Source: DASWVC01 sp036401335
Lineage (GTDB): Bacteria > Verrucomicrobiota > Verrucomicrobiia > Chthoniobacterales > JAFAMB01
Reading direction: 5' to 3'
NCBI GenBank assembly: GCA_036401335.1
Contig: DASWVC010000113.1
Span: 1 to 14,269 of the forward strand
Length of the DNA: 14,269 bases
Part shown: one piece after another, positions 1 to 6,797 of the stretch
Position numbering within the stretch: the first letter of the stretch is position 1
How the letters are laid out: each line of letters begins with the position of its first letter
Made by a program: the position numbers and the translations under genes
Notes under the pieces: generated by a model
Told to the model about the DNA's origin: nothing
Databases searched by the model: none
Seen by the model: the letters and a program-made list of their open reading frames with translations, nothing else

Positions 1-368
1 GGGGTCAGGATCATCGGCGAAAAGAGCAGCGTCAACGCCAGGCGTCGGCCGGGCATGGCCGTGCTACGCCAGAAAAGCACCCCGAGCAACCCGCCTAGAA
101 GGGTGGTGAACGCCACGCTGAAAAACACGAAGATAAAGGTCCGGCTCAGCGCCAGCCACAGGTCGGTGTTGTCCAGGTAGTCCAGGTAGTTGCGGAACTC
201 GATGAACCGCGGAGGACGACCCAGCGTGAGGGAGTAGTTGTAAAAACTCATTCCCACCATCCAGAACAATGGCACCAGGTTCCAGATGGCAAAGAAGATC
301 AATGCCGGACTAAGCAGCAGCCACGGGTAGAACCGTGAGTTCTCGAGCGCGCGCGCAGGATTGGTCAC
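1..368 (-). CDS. Carbohydrate ABC transporter permease, MalF/UgpA type (partial, C-terminus outside window)
   Basis: Inner-membrane permease subunit of a sugar importer (binding-protein-dependent transport family 1). Only the first ~122 residues are present, about 40 % of the usual ~290-310; the cytoplasmic EAA loop that contacts the ATPase lies outside. The start is GTG at 368, because the nearby in-frame ATG is immediately followed by TGA. Visible features are a short basic cytoplasmic tail, a first membrane segment around residues 14-36 (contains PWLLLSPALIFFAIW), the typical periplasmic stretch with NYLDYLD, a second hydrophobic segment around 75-100, and the start of a third from about 108 (ALTLLFSPMILT). 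The solute-binding gene ends 11 bases upstream on the same strand, the usual binding-protein then MalF-type order. A MalG-type partner would be expected next, beyond base 1. The exact sugar cannot be read from the permease. Confidence 0.9.
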   Translation of the reverse strand, partial: MTNPARALENSRFYPWLLLSPALIFFAIWNLVPLFWMVGMSFYNYSLTLGRPPRFIEFRNYLDYLDNTDLWLALSRTFIFVFFSVAFTTLLGGLLGVLFWRSTAMPGRRLALTLLFSPMILT

Positions 369-379
369 ATCGCCACCGC

Positions 380-1810
380 TTACTTCAGTTGCAGTTTCAG
401 GTAGGCAGCAGTCGGCTTTTTCTGAGTTTCGCCCAGATCGTAGAGCACTTGCTGTTGGCGGGCCGCGGCCCAGTTAAGCGCCTTCATCGCGTCGTTGGAC
501 GCGCCTGTTACGTAAGAGGTAAACGCTTCCTGCTGAATCGCCAGCAACTCCGCATACTTCGGCGAGTGGTAAAAATCACGGTTGAACGGAATCATGTACT
601 TCATCGCACGATTCCAGGGATTGATGCTGTCGAAATTCGGGTCTTCTAAGGTGGCTTTGACCGCTGGGTTGCCCCCTTTTTTCGCAAATTCAAGCTGCGT
701 CACTGGCAGGTACCACCACTTCAGGTAATCCAGGATCACTTGCTTTTGCTCAGGGGTGGCAAAGTTGTTGATCACCCATGCCTGGCCGCCGATGCAGTAC
801 TTGCGGGCAATCGAGCCATCCGGTTGCTTGATCCCCGGGGAGGGCACCACCATCACCTTGTCCCGATTTTGTTCGGTGATCATGGCCAGGCCAACCGCCG
901 CCCACATTTGCGAAGTGGCCACCTTACCTTGCGTGAACGCGTCAATGTTCTCGGCAATGCCGTAGTTGATGGCTCCCGGAGGCTCCACCGCAAGGAAGGT
1001 TTTCTGGTATTCCAGGCCTTTCGCGTTCACCGGCGTGTTCAGGTAACCCTCTACGTCGTGCGTCTCGTCGTTCCAGAATGTGCCGCCCATGGACCACTGG
1101 ATCGGGTAAAGCGTCATGCTCTCGAAATCGTATTCCTTCGAGTGCTGAAGCACGGTGCCATACAGGTTTTTTTCCGGTCGGGTAAAAAACTTTGAGATGT
1201 TCTTGAACTCGTCGAAATCAACCCTTTCCCAGTCTTCAAACGTCTGCGGCAAATCACGCCCGGTCTGCTGTTTGTAAGCATCACGTTCTTTCTGATCTAG
1301 AAAGAGATCTTTCCGCACAAAAAGGACGAGCACATCGGTTTCCTGCGGCAATCCCACTTTGTGCCCCGAATTGTCAGGGTATTCCATGTAGGAACTCACC
1401 AGAACCGGGTGGTACCATTCAGGGTTCAGGTCTGGATTGTCCTTGATGACGCTGTCGAGTTTAACGATCCACCCGGGTTCCGTGAACGCGCCAAGCCACT
1501 GGCTGTCGCTGACGATCAACGAATACTCATTGGATTTGGTGGCCAGGGACGATGCCGCTTTTTGGAACAAGGTGGAAAAGGGAGCGTCGGCATAAGTAAA
1601 CGAGACGTCGTAGCCGTATTTTTCTTTGGCGTATTTCGAAAACTCCGGCGCCATGTCGACCGGCAGTTTACTCGGGAGCCATCCAGCCACGCCCAGGACG
1701 GACAACTTGATTGATTTGCCTTTCAGATCGAGGTGCCGGGCTTCGGCCTGAGTGGAGGTAGGCACGGTCCAAAGGCCGGCGGCAAGGAAAAGGGCTAGCA
1801 CGCAACGCAT
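380..1810 (-). CDS. Extracellular sugar-binding protein of an ABC importer (SBP family 1)
   Basis: Periplasmic receptor that binds a sugar and delivers it to the permease encoded directly downstream. I place the start at ATG 1810 (476 aa), not at the far upstream ATG of the same open frame (2005), because residues 1-22 then form a clean signal peptide: hydrophobic core VLALFLAAGLW and a signal-peptidase site after STQA. The upstream extension is low-quality sequence and overlaps a promoter-like site. The mature part has the class 1 architecture: an early beta strand (KSIKLSVLGVAGW), a PEFSKYAKEKYGYDVSF segment, an aromatic-rich middle (QWSMGGTFWNDE) and the late PSPGIKQPDGS and GGQAWVINNFATPEQK hinge region typical of maltose/trehalose/oligosaccharide receptors. 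There is no lipobox. No convincing Shine-Dalgarno precedes the start. The ligand is unknown; neutral mono- or oligosaccharide is the safest reading. Confidence 0.9.
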   Translation of the reverse strand: MRCVLALFLAAGLWTVPTSTQAEARHLDLKGKSIKLSVLGVAGWLPSKLPVDMAPEFSKYAKEKYGYDVSFTYADAPFSTLFQKAASSLATKSNEYSLIVSDSQWLGAFTEPGWIVKLDSVIKDNPDLNPEWYHPVLVSSYMEYPDNSGHKVGLPQETDVLVLFVRKDLFLDQKERDAYKQQTGRDLPQTFEDWERVDFDEFKNISKFFTRPEKNLYGTVLQHSKEYDFESMTLYPIQWSMGGTFWNDETHDVEGYLNTPVNAKGLEYQKTFLAVEPPGAINYGIAENIDAFTQGKVATSQMWAAVGLAMITEQNRDKVMVVPSPGIKQPDGSIARKYCIGGQAWVINNFATPEQKQVILDYLKWWYLPVTQLEFAKKGGNPAVKATLEDPNFDSINPWNRAMKYMIPFNRDFYHSPKYAELLAIQQEAFTSYVTGASNDAMKALNWAAARQQQVLYDLGETQKKPTAAYLKLQLK

Positions 1811-1889
1811 AGTTTTCAACAGGGGGGGATTTGAAGTAAGGGGCAGCAACAAACCAAGACGGTCGGACTTGGAGGGAGAGTCGCAGTGC

Positions 1890-1917
1890 AGTTTAAAGAA
1901 CCCTGTACAATAGTCAA
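1890..1917 (-). promoter_or_regulatory. Candidate sigma70-type promoter for the sugar ABC importer
   Basis: Read on the minus strand, TTGACT (1917-1912) is followed after 16 bases by TAAACT (1895-1890). The first matches the -35 consensus at 5 of 6 positions and the second the -10 at 4 of 6. Transcription would start near 1883 and leave a leader of about 70 bases before the ATG at 1810. The prediction is by eye only. Confidence 0.4.
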
Positions 1918-1923
1918 CACGCA

Positions 1924-1937
1924 TCAACTTTTGTTGA
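1924..1937. promoter_or_regulatory. Inverted repeat TCAAC-N4-GTTGA, possible operator
   Basis: A perfect 5-base inverted repeat with a 4-base T-rich centre, ending 6 bases upstream of the proposed -35 box of the sugar importer. The position fits an activator or repressor site for the transport operon. It is short, could occur by chance, and no regulator gene lies in the window. Confidence 0.25.
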
Positions 1938-2195
1938 ATCCGACCCCGTTTGGCACCAGTCCCAACATTCCCCCGAACGCTGCCGTTGCCTGGTGGCCGG
2001 CGCACTTCTTTTTCCTTTCACCCAACGGGAAATCCTGTGGGACGAGCGGCCTGGTTTCTCACGGGAGGACGGGCGCTGCGGTCGATCTGCCCCGCCTCGC
2101 TCGATCTGGGACGCCGGCAGAGGAGTACGGGTACTGCCTGGACCGTCATGCGCCAGTGGTTCCCCTAAAAGCAGCCTTGTGTTACACATACATGC

Positions 2196-2402
2196 ATGGG
2201 GCCGTTCATCCGTAAATACAGCAGCTTTGACGAGATGAAAGCCGACGAATACCGGTACTGGCAAAGCCGGCCTGTACAGGAACGGATGGACGCGGTTGAG
2301 GAAATCAACCTTACCGCTTACGCGATAAAAGGCGTGGAGATCATGCCGGATGTACCAAGATTACAAAGACCTTTTGTCCGCCTTCAATGCCCATGGCGTT
2401 AG
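2196..2402 (+). CDS. Small partner protein of a nucleotidyltransferase module
   Basis: A 68-residue soluble protein with an acidic, aromatic first half (DEMKADEYRYWQSRPVQERMDAVEE) and a second part containing DVPRLQRPFVRLQCPWR. In many soil bacteria a small protein of this layout directly precedes, and overlaps, a nucleotidyltransferase of the DUF6036/AbiEii-like group; I know this as a recurrent gene pair, and its function is not established. Here the stop lies 53 bases inside the downstream reading frame, so the two were probably translationally coupled. This gene shows no break and its length is typical, but its partner is destroyed, so it may no longer have a job. No Shine-Dalgarno is visible before the ATG. 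A toxin-antitoxin-like role is possible but is inference only. Confidence 0.6.
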   Translation: MGPFIRKYSSFDEMKADEYRYWQSRPVQERMDAVEEINLTAYAIKGVEIMPDVPRLQRPFVRLQCPWR

Positions 2403-2714
2403 ATACCTCATTGTGGGAGGCTACGCCGTCATCTTTCATGCGCAGCCCCGCGCGGCGTCGACATCCTTCCCGACATTCCCGGTGTTGATTTTGATGCCGC
2501 ATGGGAACACCGGATTGAATCCACCATTGACCCGGAGAGCGGGTTGAAAGCCTTTTTTATCTCACGCGATGATCTTGTTGCGGCGAAGCTGGCCGCCGCC
2601 CGCCCTCAGGATATCGCCGACGTCTATGCCATCCGTAAAGCGGCTGCCAGCCAAGGCCGGCAACCCGCAGAAAATAAGCCGCCGGAGACGACACAAAGTG
2701 ATTCTAGCCAGTAG
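2350..2714 (+). pseudogene. Nucleotidyltransferase (DUF6036/AbiEii-like), broken by an internal frame-changing deletion
   Basis: Two pieces of one nucleotidyltransferase sit in different frames. The N-terminal piece (2350-2454) reads MYQDYKDLLSAFNAHGVRYL then IVGGYAVIFHAQPRA, which is the start of the fold and the GG motif. At about 2454-2457 the sequence jumps to the C-terminal piece in another frame (from 2457: VDILPDIPGVDFDAAW, later FISRDDLVAAKLAAARPQD and DVYAIRKAAA), which ends at TAG 2712. Normal relatives continue after HAQPRA with T-K-D-L-D, giving the metal-binding Asp pair, and then some tens of residues before the VDILP segment. All of that is missing, so a simple frameshift would not restore activity. 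The unbroken N-terminal frame runs on only to 2547 with unrelated residues. The retained parts are well conserved, suggesting recent loss. Confidence 0.8.
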
Positions 2715-2911
2715 GCACACAGCCGGAGCGCAAAGACTCAAATTAGCACGTGCCTCGGCATCCCAATCTTTTTGGACTGTGAGCGGCGCACATCTGGGGA
2801 CGTGAAGCCCACGCGTGCGGCCGCTTCGCAGATGGCGAGGAAGGTTTTAGCTTTGAAACCGGCCTAAATCCCGGCAGCCTGCAGAACGTCCCCCACTCAT
2901 TTTGCCTGTTT
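2715..2911. other. Short intergenic region before the SDR gene
   Basis: This stretch of 197 bases has no recognisable gene. The frame of the downstream dehydrogenase is open for about 43 codons upstream of its ATG (from a TGA near 2785) but contains no ATG, GTG or TTG, so the gene cannot start earlier with a usual start codon. No clear promoter or terminator was found. Confidence 0.5.
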
Positions 2912-3682
2912 ATGGACTTTCACGGATATGACAAAAACTTCCGCCTCGACCATAAGGTTGCCCTGATCACCGGGGGCGCTGCCGGCATCGGGCATGCGAT
3001 CGCAAGTTTATACTTTGAGAAAGGGGCCAGTTTGGCCTTGTTGGACCTCAGTGCGACCGTGCACGACGTCGCGGAACAGCTTTCGCCGGGACACGACCGC
3101 GCCCAGGGTTTCGTAGTAAACCTTACGAACGAGGCGGAACGCGCTCAGGCGGTGGCATGGGCGGTAGAGCAATTCGGTCGGATCGACATCCTGGTTAACA
3201 ATGCCGGGGTCGCCCTGTTGGACCTTGCCCTTGACGTGCCGGAAGCGCATTGGGACCGAACCCTGGACCTGAACCTAAAAGCCCCTTTCTTTTTAGCCCA
3301 ACGGGTAGCGCACCTGATGGTTGCCCAGGGCGGTGGCAAAATCATCAACATTGCTTCGCAAGCTGGCATGATTGCCCTGGAACGGCACGTGGCTTACATG
3401 GCAAGCAAAGCAGGCATCCTCGGAATCACTAAAGTGCTGGCCTTGGAGTGGGCCAAGCACAACATTCAGGTAAACGCCATTTCTCCTACAGTCACTCTGA
3501 CCGAACTTGGCAAAAAAGCCTGGGCAGGCGAGGCCGGCGAAGCATTTAAACGCAAGCTGCCGGCCGGCCGTTTCGCGTACCCCGAAGAGATTGCGGCGTG
3601 CGCCCTTTTTCTGGCCAGCAACGCCACCAACATGATCACCGGCTCAAACCTCGTCATCGACGGGGGATACACGATTCAATGA
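2912..3682 (+). CDS. Short-chain dehydrogenase, GolD/D-threitol dehydrogenase-like polyol dehydrogenase
   Basis: NAD(P)-dependent oxidoreductase of the classical SDR family, 256 aa, full length and cytoplasmic. The Rossmann motif TGGAAGIG is at residues 20-27. Asp45 at the end of the second strand (LALLDLS) favours NAD(H) over NADP(H). NNAG is at 96-99, and the catalytic tetrad can be read as Asn121, Ser149, Tyr162 and Lys166 (INIASQAG, YMASK). The C-terminal part, with NAISPTVTLTELGKKAWAG, LPAGRFAYPEEIAACALFL and LVIDGGYTIQ, is strongly like the GolD/D-threitol dehydrogenase group, which oxidises polyols such as threitol, glycerol or arabitol to the ketose; substrate assignment is from family resemblance. 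The ATG has no Shine-Dalgarno. The gene stands alone on the plus strand, convergent with the aldo/keto reductases, and a repeat begins at its stop codon. Confidence 0.88.
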   Translation: MDFHGYDKNFRLDHKVALITGGAAGIGHAIASLYFEKGASLALLDLSATVHDVAEQLSPGHDRAQGFVVNLTNEAERAQAVAWAVEQFGRIDILVNNAGVALLDLALDVPEAHWDRTLDLNLKAPFFLAQRVAHLMVAQGGGKIINIASQAGMIALERHVAYMASKAGILGITKVLALEWAKHNIQVNAISPTVTLTELGKKAWAGEAGEAFKRKLPAGRFAYPEEIAACALFLASNATNMITGSNLVIDGGYTIQ

Positions 3683-3727
3683 ACAGCAATGTCCATCAAT
3701 GAACAACGATGAACATCAATTCACAAG
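3678..3727. repeat. Degenerate 10-base tandem repeat (about 5 copies, unit AATGAACAGC)
   Basis: Starting on the last bases of the SDR gene, five consecutive 10-base units can be aligned: AATGAACAGC, AATGTCCATC, AATGAACAAC, GATGAACATC and AATTCACAAG. The first 13 bases (3678-3690) recur as exact reverse complement at 3851-3863 and again at 3861-3873. The stretch lies between two convergent genes. Units are too short and contiguous for a CRISPR array. Confidence 0.7.
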
Positions 3728-3850
3728 GATCACGTTGAGATGGACGGTGAATTTTGGTGAGGTTGCCGCGGCTAAAATAAGTAACAGGATTAAATGGTCG
3801 AAAACGTCATGGCCTTAGCACCGTGCCATCGTTGCAGAGGTAAACAGAGA

Positions 3851-3873
3851 ATTGCTGTTCATTGCTGTTCATT
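3851..3873. repeat. Inverted counterpart of the 10-base repeat (two copies) with following T-run
   Basis: ATTGCTGTTC occurs twice in tandem followed by ATT, so the 13-mer ATTGCTGTTCATT is present at 3851-3863 and 3861-3873. Each is the exact reverse complement of 3678-3690. A run of T follows to 3877. A transcript leaving the SDR gene could fold the two arms together, but the ~160-base loop is far longer than in a normal intrinsic terminator. Confidence 0.7.
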
Positions 3874-3876
3874 TTT

Positions 3877-4893
3877 TCAGCGTCTCATTTGTCCCAACCG
3901 ATCGATAAAGTCGTATGGGTAAACCTGAGGCAATTCACTGGCCTGATCGAGATCCTTGACTTGTTCTGGTGACAGTTCCCAGCCGATCGCGCCAAAATTA
4001 CGTTCCAGCTGTTCGGGTTTGCGGGCGCCGATGATGGGGGCGGTCACTCCCGGTTTGCGTAGGAGCCAGTTTAGGGAAACTTGGGCCGGGCTTTTACCGA
4101 CTTGTTTGGCGGTTGCGTGCAGGGCATCCAGTACCCGCCAGGTGTATTCATTGTTGTAGTTCGTCCAGTTTTCCGCCCAGCCTTTTTCCTCGGCGATCTC
4201 AACGCGCGACCCTGGAGGCGGCGCCGCCATGCCACGGTGAAACTTACCGGAAAGCCAGCCGCCGCGGAGCGGACTCCAGGGAATCACGCCCAAACCTTCA
4301 CGGAGGCAGACCGGAATCAATTCCCACTCGGTTGATCGGCACAAAAGGTTGTACTGAGGTTGCAGGCAGACAAACGGTTCCCAACCGCGTTCCCGGGTCA
4401 GGTCGATCGCGCGTTGCAGTTGCCAGCCGGTAAAGTTACTAATGCCCAGGTAACGCACAACACCTCGCTGGACTAGGCCGTGCAACGTCGAAAGGGTTTC
4501 TTCCAGAGGCGTTTTTGGATCCCAGCAATGAACCTGGTAAAGGTCGATGTGGTCCGTCTGCAGCCGGCGCAGGCTGGCCTCCACGGAAGACAAGATGTGC
4601 TTCCGGCTGAGGCCCAGGTCGTTAACGCCCTCCCCCATGGGAAAACGGACTTTCGTGGCAATGATCAGGTCATCGCGCTTCTGTTCTTTCAACCAGCGTC
4701 CGACGATTTCTTCCGAGGTGCCGGTGCTGTAAACGTTGGCCGTATCGAAAAAATTTCCGCCCACTTCCACAAAGCGGTCCATCATCTGACGGCTCTCGGA
4801 TTCAGTGGCCTCGTTTTCTCGTCCGAAAGTCATTGTGCCCAGACAGAGTTCACTGACGCGGAGGCCGGTATGGCCGAGGTATTTGTATTCCAT
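3877..4893 (-). CDS. Aldo/keto reductase (338 aa, YajO/Tas-like)
   Basis: NADP(H)-dependent oxidoreductase with the aldo/keto reductase (beta/alpha)8 barrel, cytoplasmic, 338 aa, full length. The catalytic tetrad is visible: Asp50 and Tyr55 (FFDTANVYSTG), Lys81 (IIATK) and His122 (LYQVHCWD). Other family marks are the N-terminal LGHTGLRVSELCLGTMTFG, GISNFTGWQLQRAI, LQPQYNLLCR and the cofactor-phosphate region PIIGARKPEQLERNFGAIGWELS near the C-terminus. It follows a second, unrelated-subfamily reductase 66 bases upstream on the same strand, probably in one transcript. The start ATG at 4893 gives the normal N-terminus; no Shine-Dalgarno is seen. The substrate is unknown; members reduce aldehydes and ketoses or oxidise polyols, and the sugar-gene context favours a carbohydrate carbonyl. 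Confidence 0.9.
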   Translation of the reverse strand: MEYKYLGHTGLRVSELCLGTMTFGRENEATESESRQMMDRFVEVGGNFFDTANVYSTGTSEEIVGRWLKEQKRDDLIIATKVRFPMGEGVNDLGLSRKHILSSVEASLRRLQTDHIDLYQVHCWDPKTPLEETLSTLHGLVQRGVVRYLGISNFTGWQLQRAIDLTRERGWEPFVCLQPQYNLLCRSTEWELIPVCLREGLGVIPWSPLRGGWLSGKFHRGMAAPPPGSRVEIAEEKGWAENWTNYNNEYTWRVLDALHATAKQVGKSPAQVSLNWLLRKPGVTAPIIGARKPEQLERNFGAIGWELSPEQVKDLDQASELPQVYPYDFIDRLGQMRR

Positions 4894-4959
4894 AATTATT
4901 TAAAGAGGGATGAAGCCGGTGGCGGTTCCGGAAGGTTTCGGACCATTTTTCGGCCGCGA

Positions 4960-5838
4960 CTAGCCTTTGGCGGCCGACTCGATCCGCTGCCACTCCGAAG
5001 CTTCGAGTTGCAGGTTTGCCGCACCAATATTTTCCTCCAGGTGTTTCACCAATGAGGTGCCGGGAATCGGCAGAGCAACGGGTGAGCGCTGCAACAACCA
5101 AGCGAGCGAGAGTTGCGCCACGGTAGCGCCGTGCTGTTTGGCGGAGCGGTCCAAAACGCCTCCGGGCCGTGCCAGTTCGCCGGCCGCAACCGGGAACCAG
5201 GGAATGAACCCAAGTTGGTGTTGCTCGCAGTAGTTCAGGACGTCCTCATGCTGGCGGTCGCTCAGGTTATAACGGTTTTGCACGCTTACGACGCGCACAA
5301 TCTTGTTCGCCTGTTTGATCTCATCGACGGACACCTCAGAAATCCCGATGTGCCGGATTTTACCTGTGTCCTGCAATTCCTTAAGGGCGCCCAACGACTC
5401 GGCAGCGGGCACCCGCGGGTCGATCCGGTGCAATTGATAGAGGTCGAGGCGATCGAGGCGCAGGCGGCGCAAACTCATTTCGACGCATTGCCGGAGGTAT
5501 TCCGGCCGGCCAACGGGTTCCCATTGCTCCGGCCCCTGGCGGGTAAGGCCGCCCTTCGTGGCGATCACTAGCCCGTTCGGGTAGGGATGCAGGGCTTCGG
5601 CAATCAGTCGCTCACTTACCTCGGGTCCGTACGCGTCGGCCGTGTCGATGAACGTGACGCCCAATTCCACGGCGCGGCGTAACACTTTTCGGCAGCTTTC
5701 CGGGTCTTGCGGCTCGCCCCAGATGCCTTTCCCGGTGATTCGCATTGCCCCAAATCCCAGTCGATGCACGGGCAGATTGCCCCCGATCTTGAAGGTGCCG
5801 CTGTGTGCGGCGTCCGGTGACGAAGTGATTGCGCTCAT
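4960..5838 (-). CDS. Aldo/keto reductase, YdbC-like (292 aa)
   Basis: Second aldo/keto reductase, shorter and of a different subfamily. It resembles E. coli YdbC and the pyridoxal reductase-like group: LPVHRLGFGAMRITGKGIWG near the N-terminus, then LLQRSPVALPIPGTS and HLEENIGAANLQL at the C-terminal cofactor site. Tetrad residues are Asp65 and Tyr70 (FIDTADAYGPE), Lys95 (VIATK) and His137 (LYQLHRID). It is first in a likely two-gene minus-strand transcript with the 338-aa reductase downstream. The first ~15 residues (serine/alanine rich) precede the conserved barrel and could be shorter in reality, but no better start codon is evident. It is divergent from the secreted-protein gene at 5992, so both promoters should lie in the 153-base gap 5839-5991; I could not pick a convincing one. 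Substrate unknown. Confidence 0.9.
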   Translation of the reverse strand: MSAITSSPDAAHSGTFKIGGNLPVHRLGFGAMRITGKGIWGEPQDPESCRKVLRRAVELGVTFIDTADAYGPEVSERLIAEALHPYPNGLVIATKGGLTRQGPEQWEPVGRPEYLRQCVEMSLRRLRLDRLDLYQLHRIDPRVPAAESLGALKELQDTGKIRHIGISEVSVDEIKQANKIVRVVSVQNRYNLSDRQHEDVLNYCEQHQLGFIPWFPVAAGELARPGGVLDRSAKQHGATVAQLSLAWLLQRSPVALPIPGTSLVKHLEENIGAANLQLEASEWQRIESAAKG

Positions 5839-5991
5839 GGTGGGGCTTGAAGGAGTGGCACAAAAGTTCGCGCCCGCAGTGGAACCTGGATTTTTCTTTC
5901 CCGCTCATGGCCTGTTGGGTCGCCAGTCAAACGCGGGCGGCCTTCCGCCTTTGGCCCATTGCTGACGGCCTTCGTTCGTTTACGGTGCAGG

Positions 5992-6726
5992 ATGAAACGG
6001 TGGACGAGGCAAGCCCTTTCAGGGCTGCTCATCATCCTCGGAGGACTGGCCTGTGCTGCAACCCCGGCCTTTGCCGGCACGGACACTGCCGCGCTGATCG
6101 TCCAGGATCCGATGGCGGATTACCTTTCCATGAATGTGCCCGACCGGACCGCCAACGCCGGGTCGTTGCTGGTGGTAAAACGCGTAACGGTCGACATCGG
6201 CGGCAACAGTCAACGCGAGGTCTTTATTGGCACCTGGTACCGCAGGTCTGGTCCAAACACATGGCTCTGGGTCGGGTACGCACCGGTGCCAGGCGGCTAC
6301 CATCGGATTACTCCGGCCGATTCAGATGTGCTGATTGATTTCAATCAGATTTACATCGGGTTTATTCCCGACCTGGGGCGGCAGGGAATGGTGCAGGGGT
6401 ACAGCCTTGAGCTGGATAACCAGGAACGAGCCCAATCCAACCTCCTGAGCGACGTCACTTACTATTACCTTGACGACGGCGAATTTGTCGAAAAAGGCAC
6501 GGGACCCCTTGACCGTGAAGATCCCGAAGGGCAGCGCCGGTACGATTACTTTTTTGGCCCGAATCGCCGGGTGCGGGACCATCCCATCGTTGAAGCCTTC
6601 AGCGTGGAAGACCTTGTCCGGCAAGGTTACCGATTGCCCGGCCCATCTGCCTCGAAGGAAAACGGCGTAAAGCGAGTTTCACCCTTGGGCAATGCCTCCG
6701 AGCGTGTCCCTCAGGGTAAACCTTAA
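5992..6726 (+). CDS. Secreted protein of unknown function (244 aa)
   Basis: I do not recognise the family. Starting at ATG 5992 rather than the in-frame ATG at 5959 gives a standard signal peptide: MKRWTR basic end, core ALSGLLIILGGLA, and a signal-peptidase I site after PAFA (residue 28). Cys21 follows GGLA, so lipid attachment is a weaker alternative. The mature part, about 216 residues, is rich in Asp, Tyr, Gly and Pro and contains predicted beta-type stretches (SLLVVKRVTVDIGG, EVFIGTWYRR, WLWVGYAPVPGGYHRI, YSLELDN, VTYYYLDDGEF). There are no membrane segments after the signal and no catalytic motif I can name. The C-terminus is basic and Ser/Pro-rich, probably disordered. It is followed 71 bases later by another small secreted protein on the same strand, so they may act together in the envelope. 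Confidence 0.7.
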   Translation: MKRWTRQALSGLLIILGGLACAATPAFAGTDTAALIVQDPMADYLSMNVPDRTANAGSLLVVKRVTVDIGGNSQREVFIGTWYRRSGPNTWLWVGYAPVPGGYHRITPADSDVLIDFNQIYIGFIPDLGRQGMVQGYSLELDNQERAQSNLLSDVTYYYLDDGEFVEKGTGPLDREDPEGQRRYDYFFGPNRRVRDHPIVEAFSVEDLVRQGYRLPGPSASKENGVKRVSPLGNASERVPQGKP

Positions 6727-6797
6727 CATCCTCCGAAACGAAGGCTTTCGATTAATAAAAAAGGGACGATAATAGGAAAAGCTGATTGGGGATGACT

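Larger units (their letters stand above)
1811..2195. other. Intergenic region between divergent sugar importer and nucleotidyltransferase module
   Basis: A gap of 385 bases between divergently read genes. The left part holds the candidate promoter and inverted repeat of the importer. In 1990-2195 I see no gene: the open frames on both strands give arginine/proline/serine-rich translations with no domain signal. No RNA gene or terminator is evident. Confidence 0.6.

Noticed and set aside
171..190. Direct repeat GTCCAGGTA twice in the permease gene
   Set aside because: It simply encodes the YLDYLD stretch in the periplasmic loop of the permease, a normal coding feature.
1811..2005. 65-residue N-terminal extension of the solute-binding protein from ATG 2005
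   Set aside because: The internal ATG 1810 starts a textbook signal peptide, the extension has no family match to my eye, and it would cross the candidate promoter.
2786..2911. Upstream in-frame extension of the SDR gene
   Set aside because: About 43 codons are open but contain no ATG, GTG or TTG, and related dehydrogenases begin close to the chosen ATG.
3678..3873. CRISPR-like array
   Set aside because: Units are only 10 bases, contiguous without spacers, degenerate, and inverted on the other side. There are no cas genes.
4480..5055. Long plus-strand open frame (191 codons) across the reductase genes
   Set aside because: It lies antisense to two well-supported aldo/keto reductases and shows no family features; it is a shadow of their codon use.
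5829..6338. 169-codon plus-strand open frame overlapping the start of the 244-aa secreted protein
   Set aside because: The overlapping frame at 5992 has a clear signal peptide, while this one is Arg/His-rich without features.
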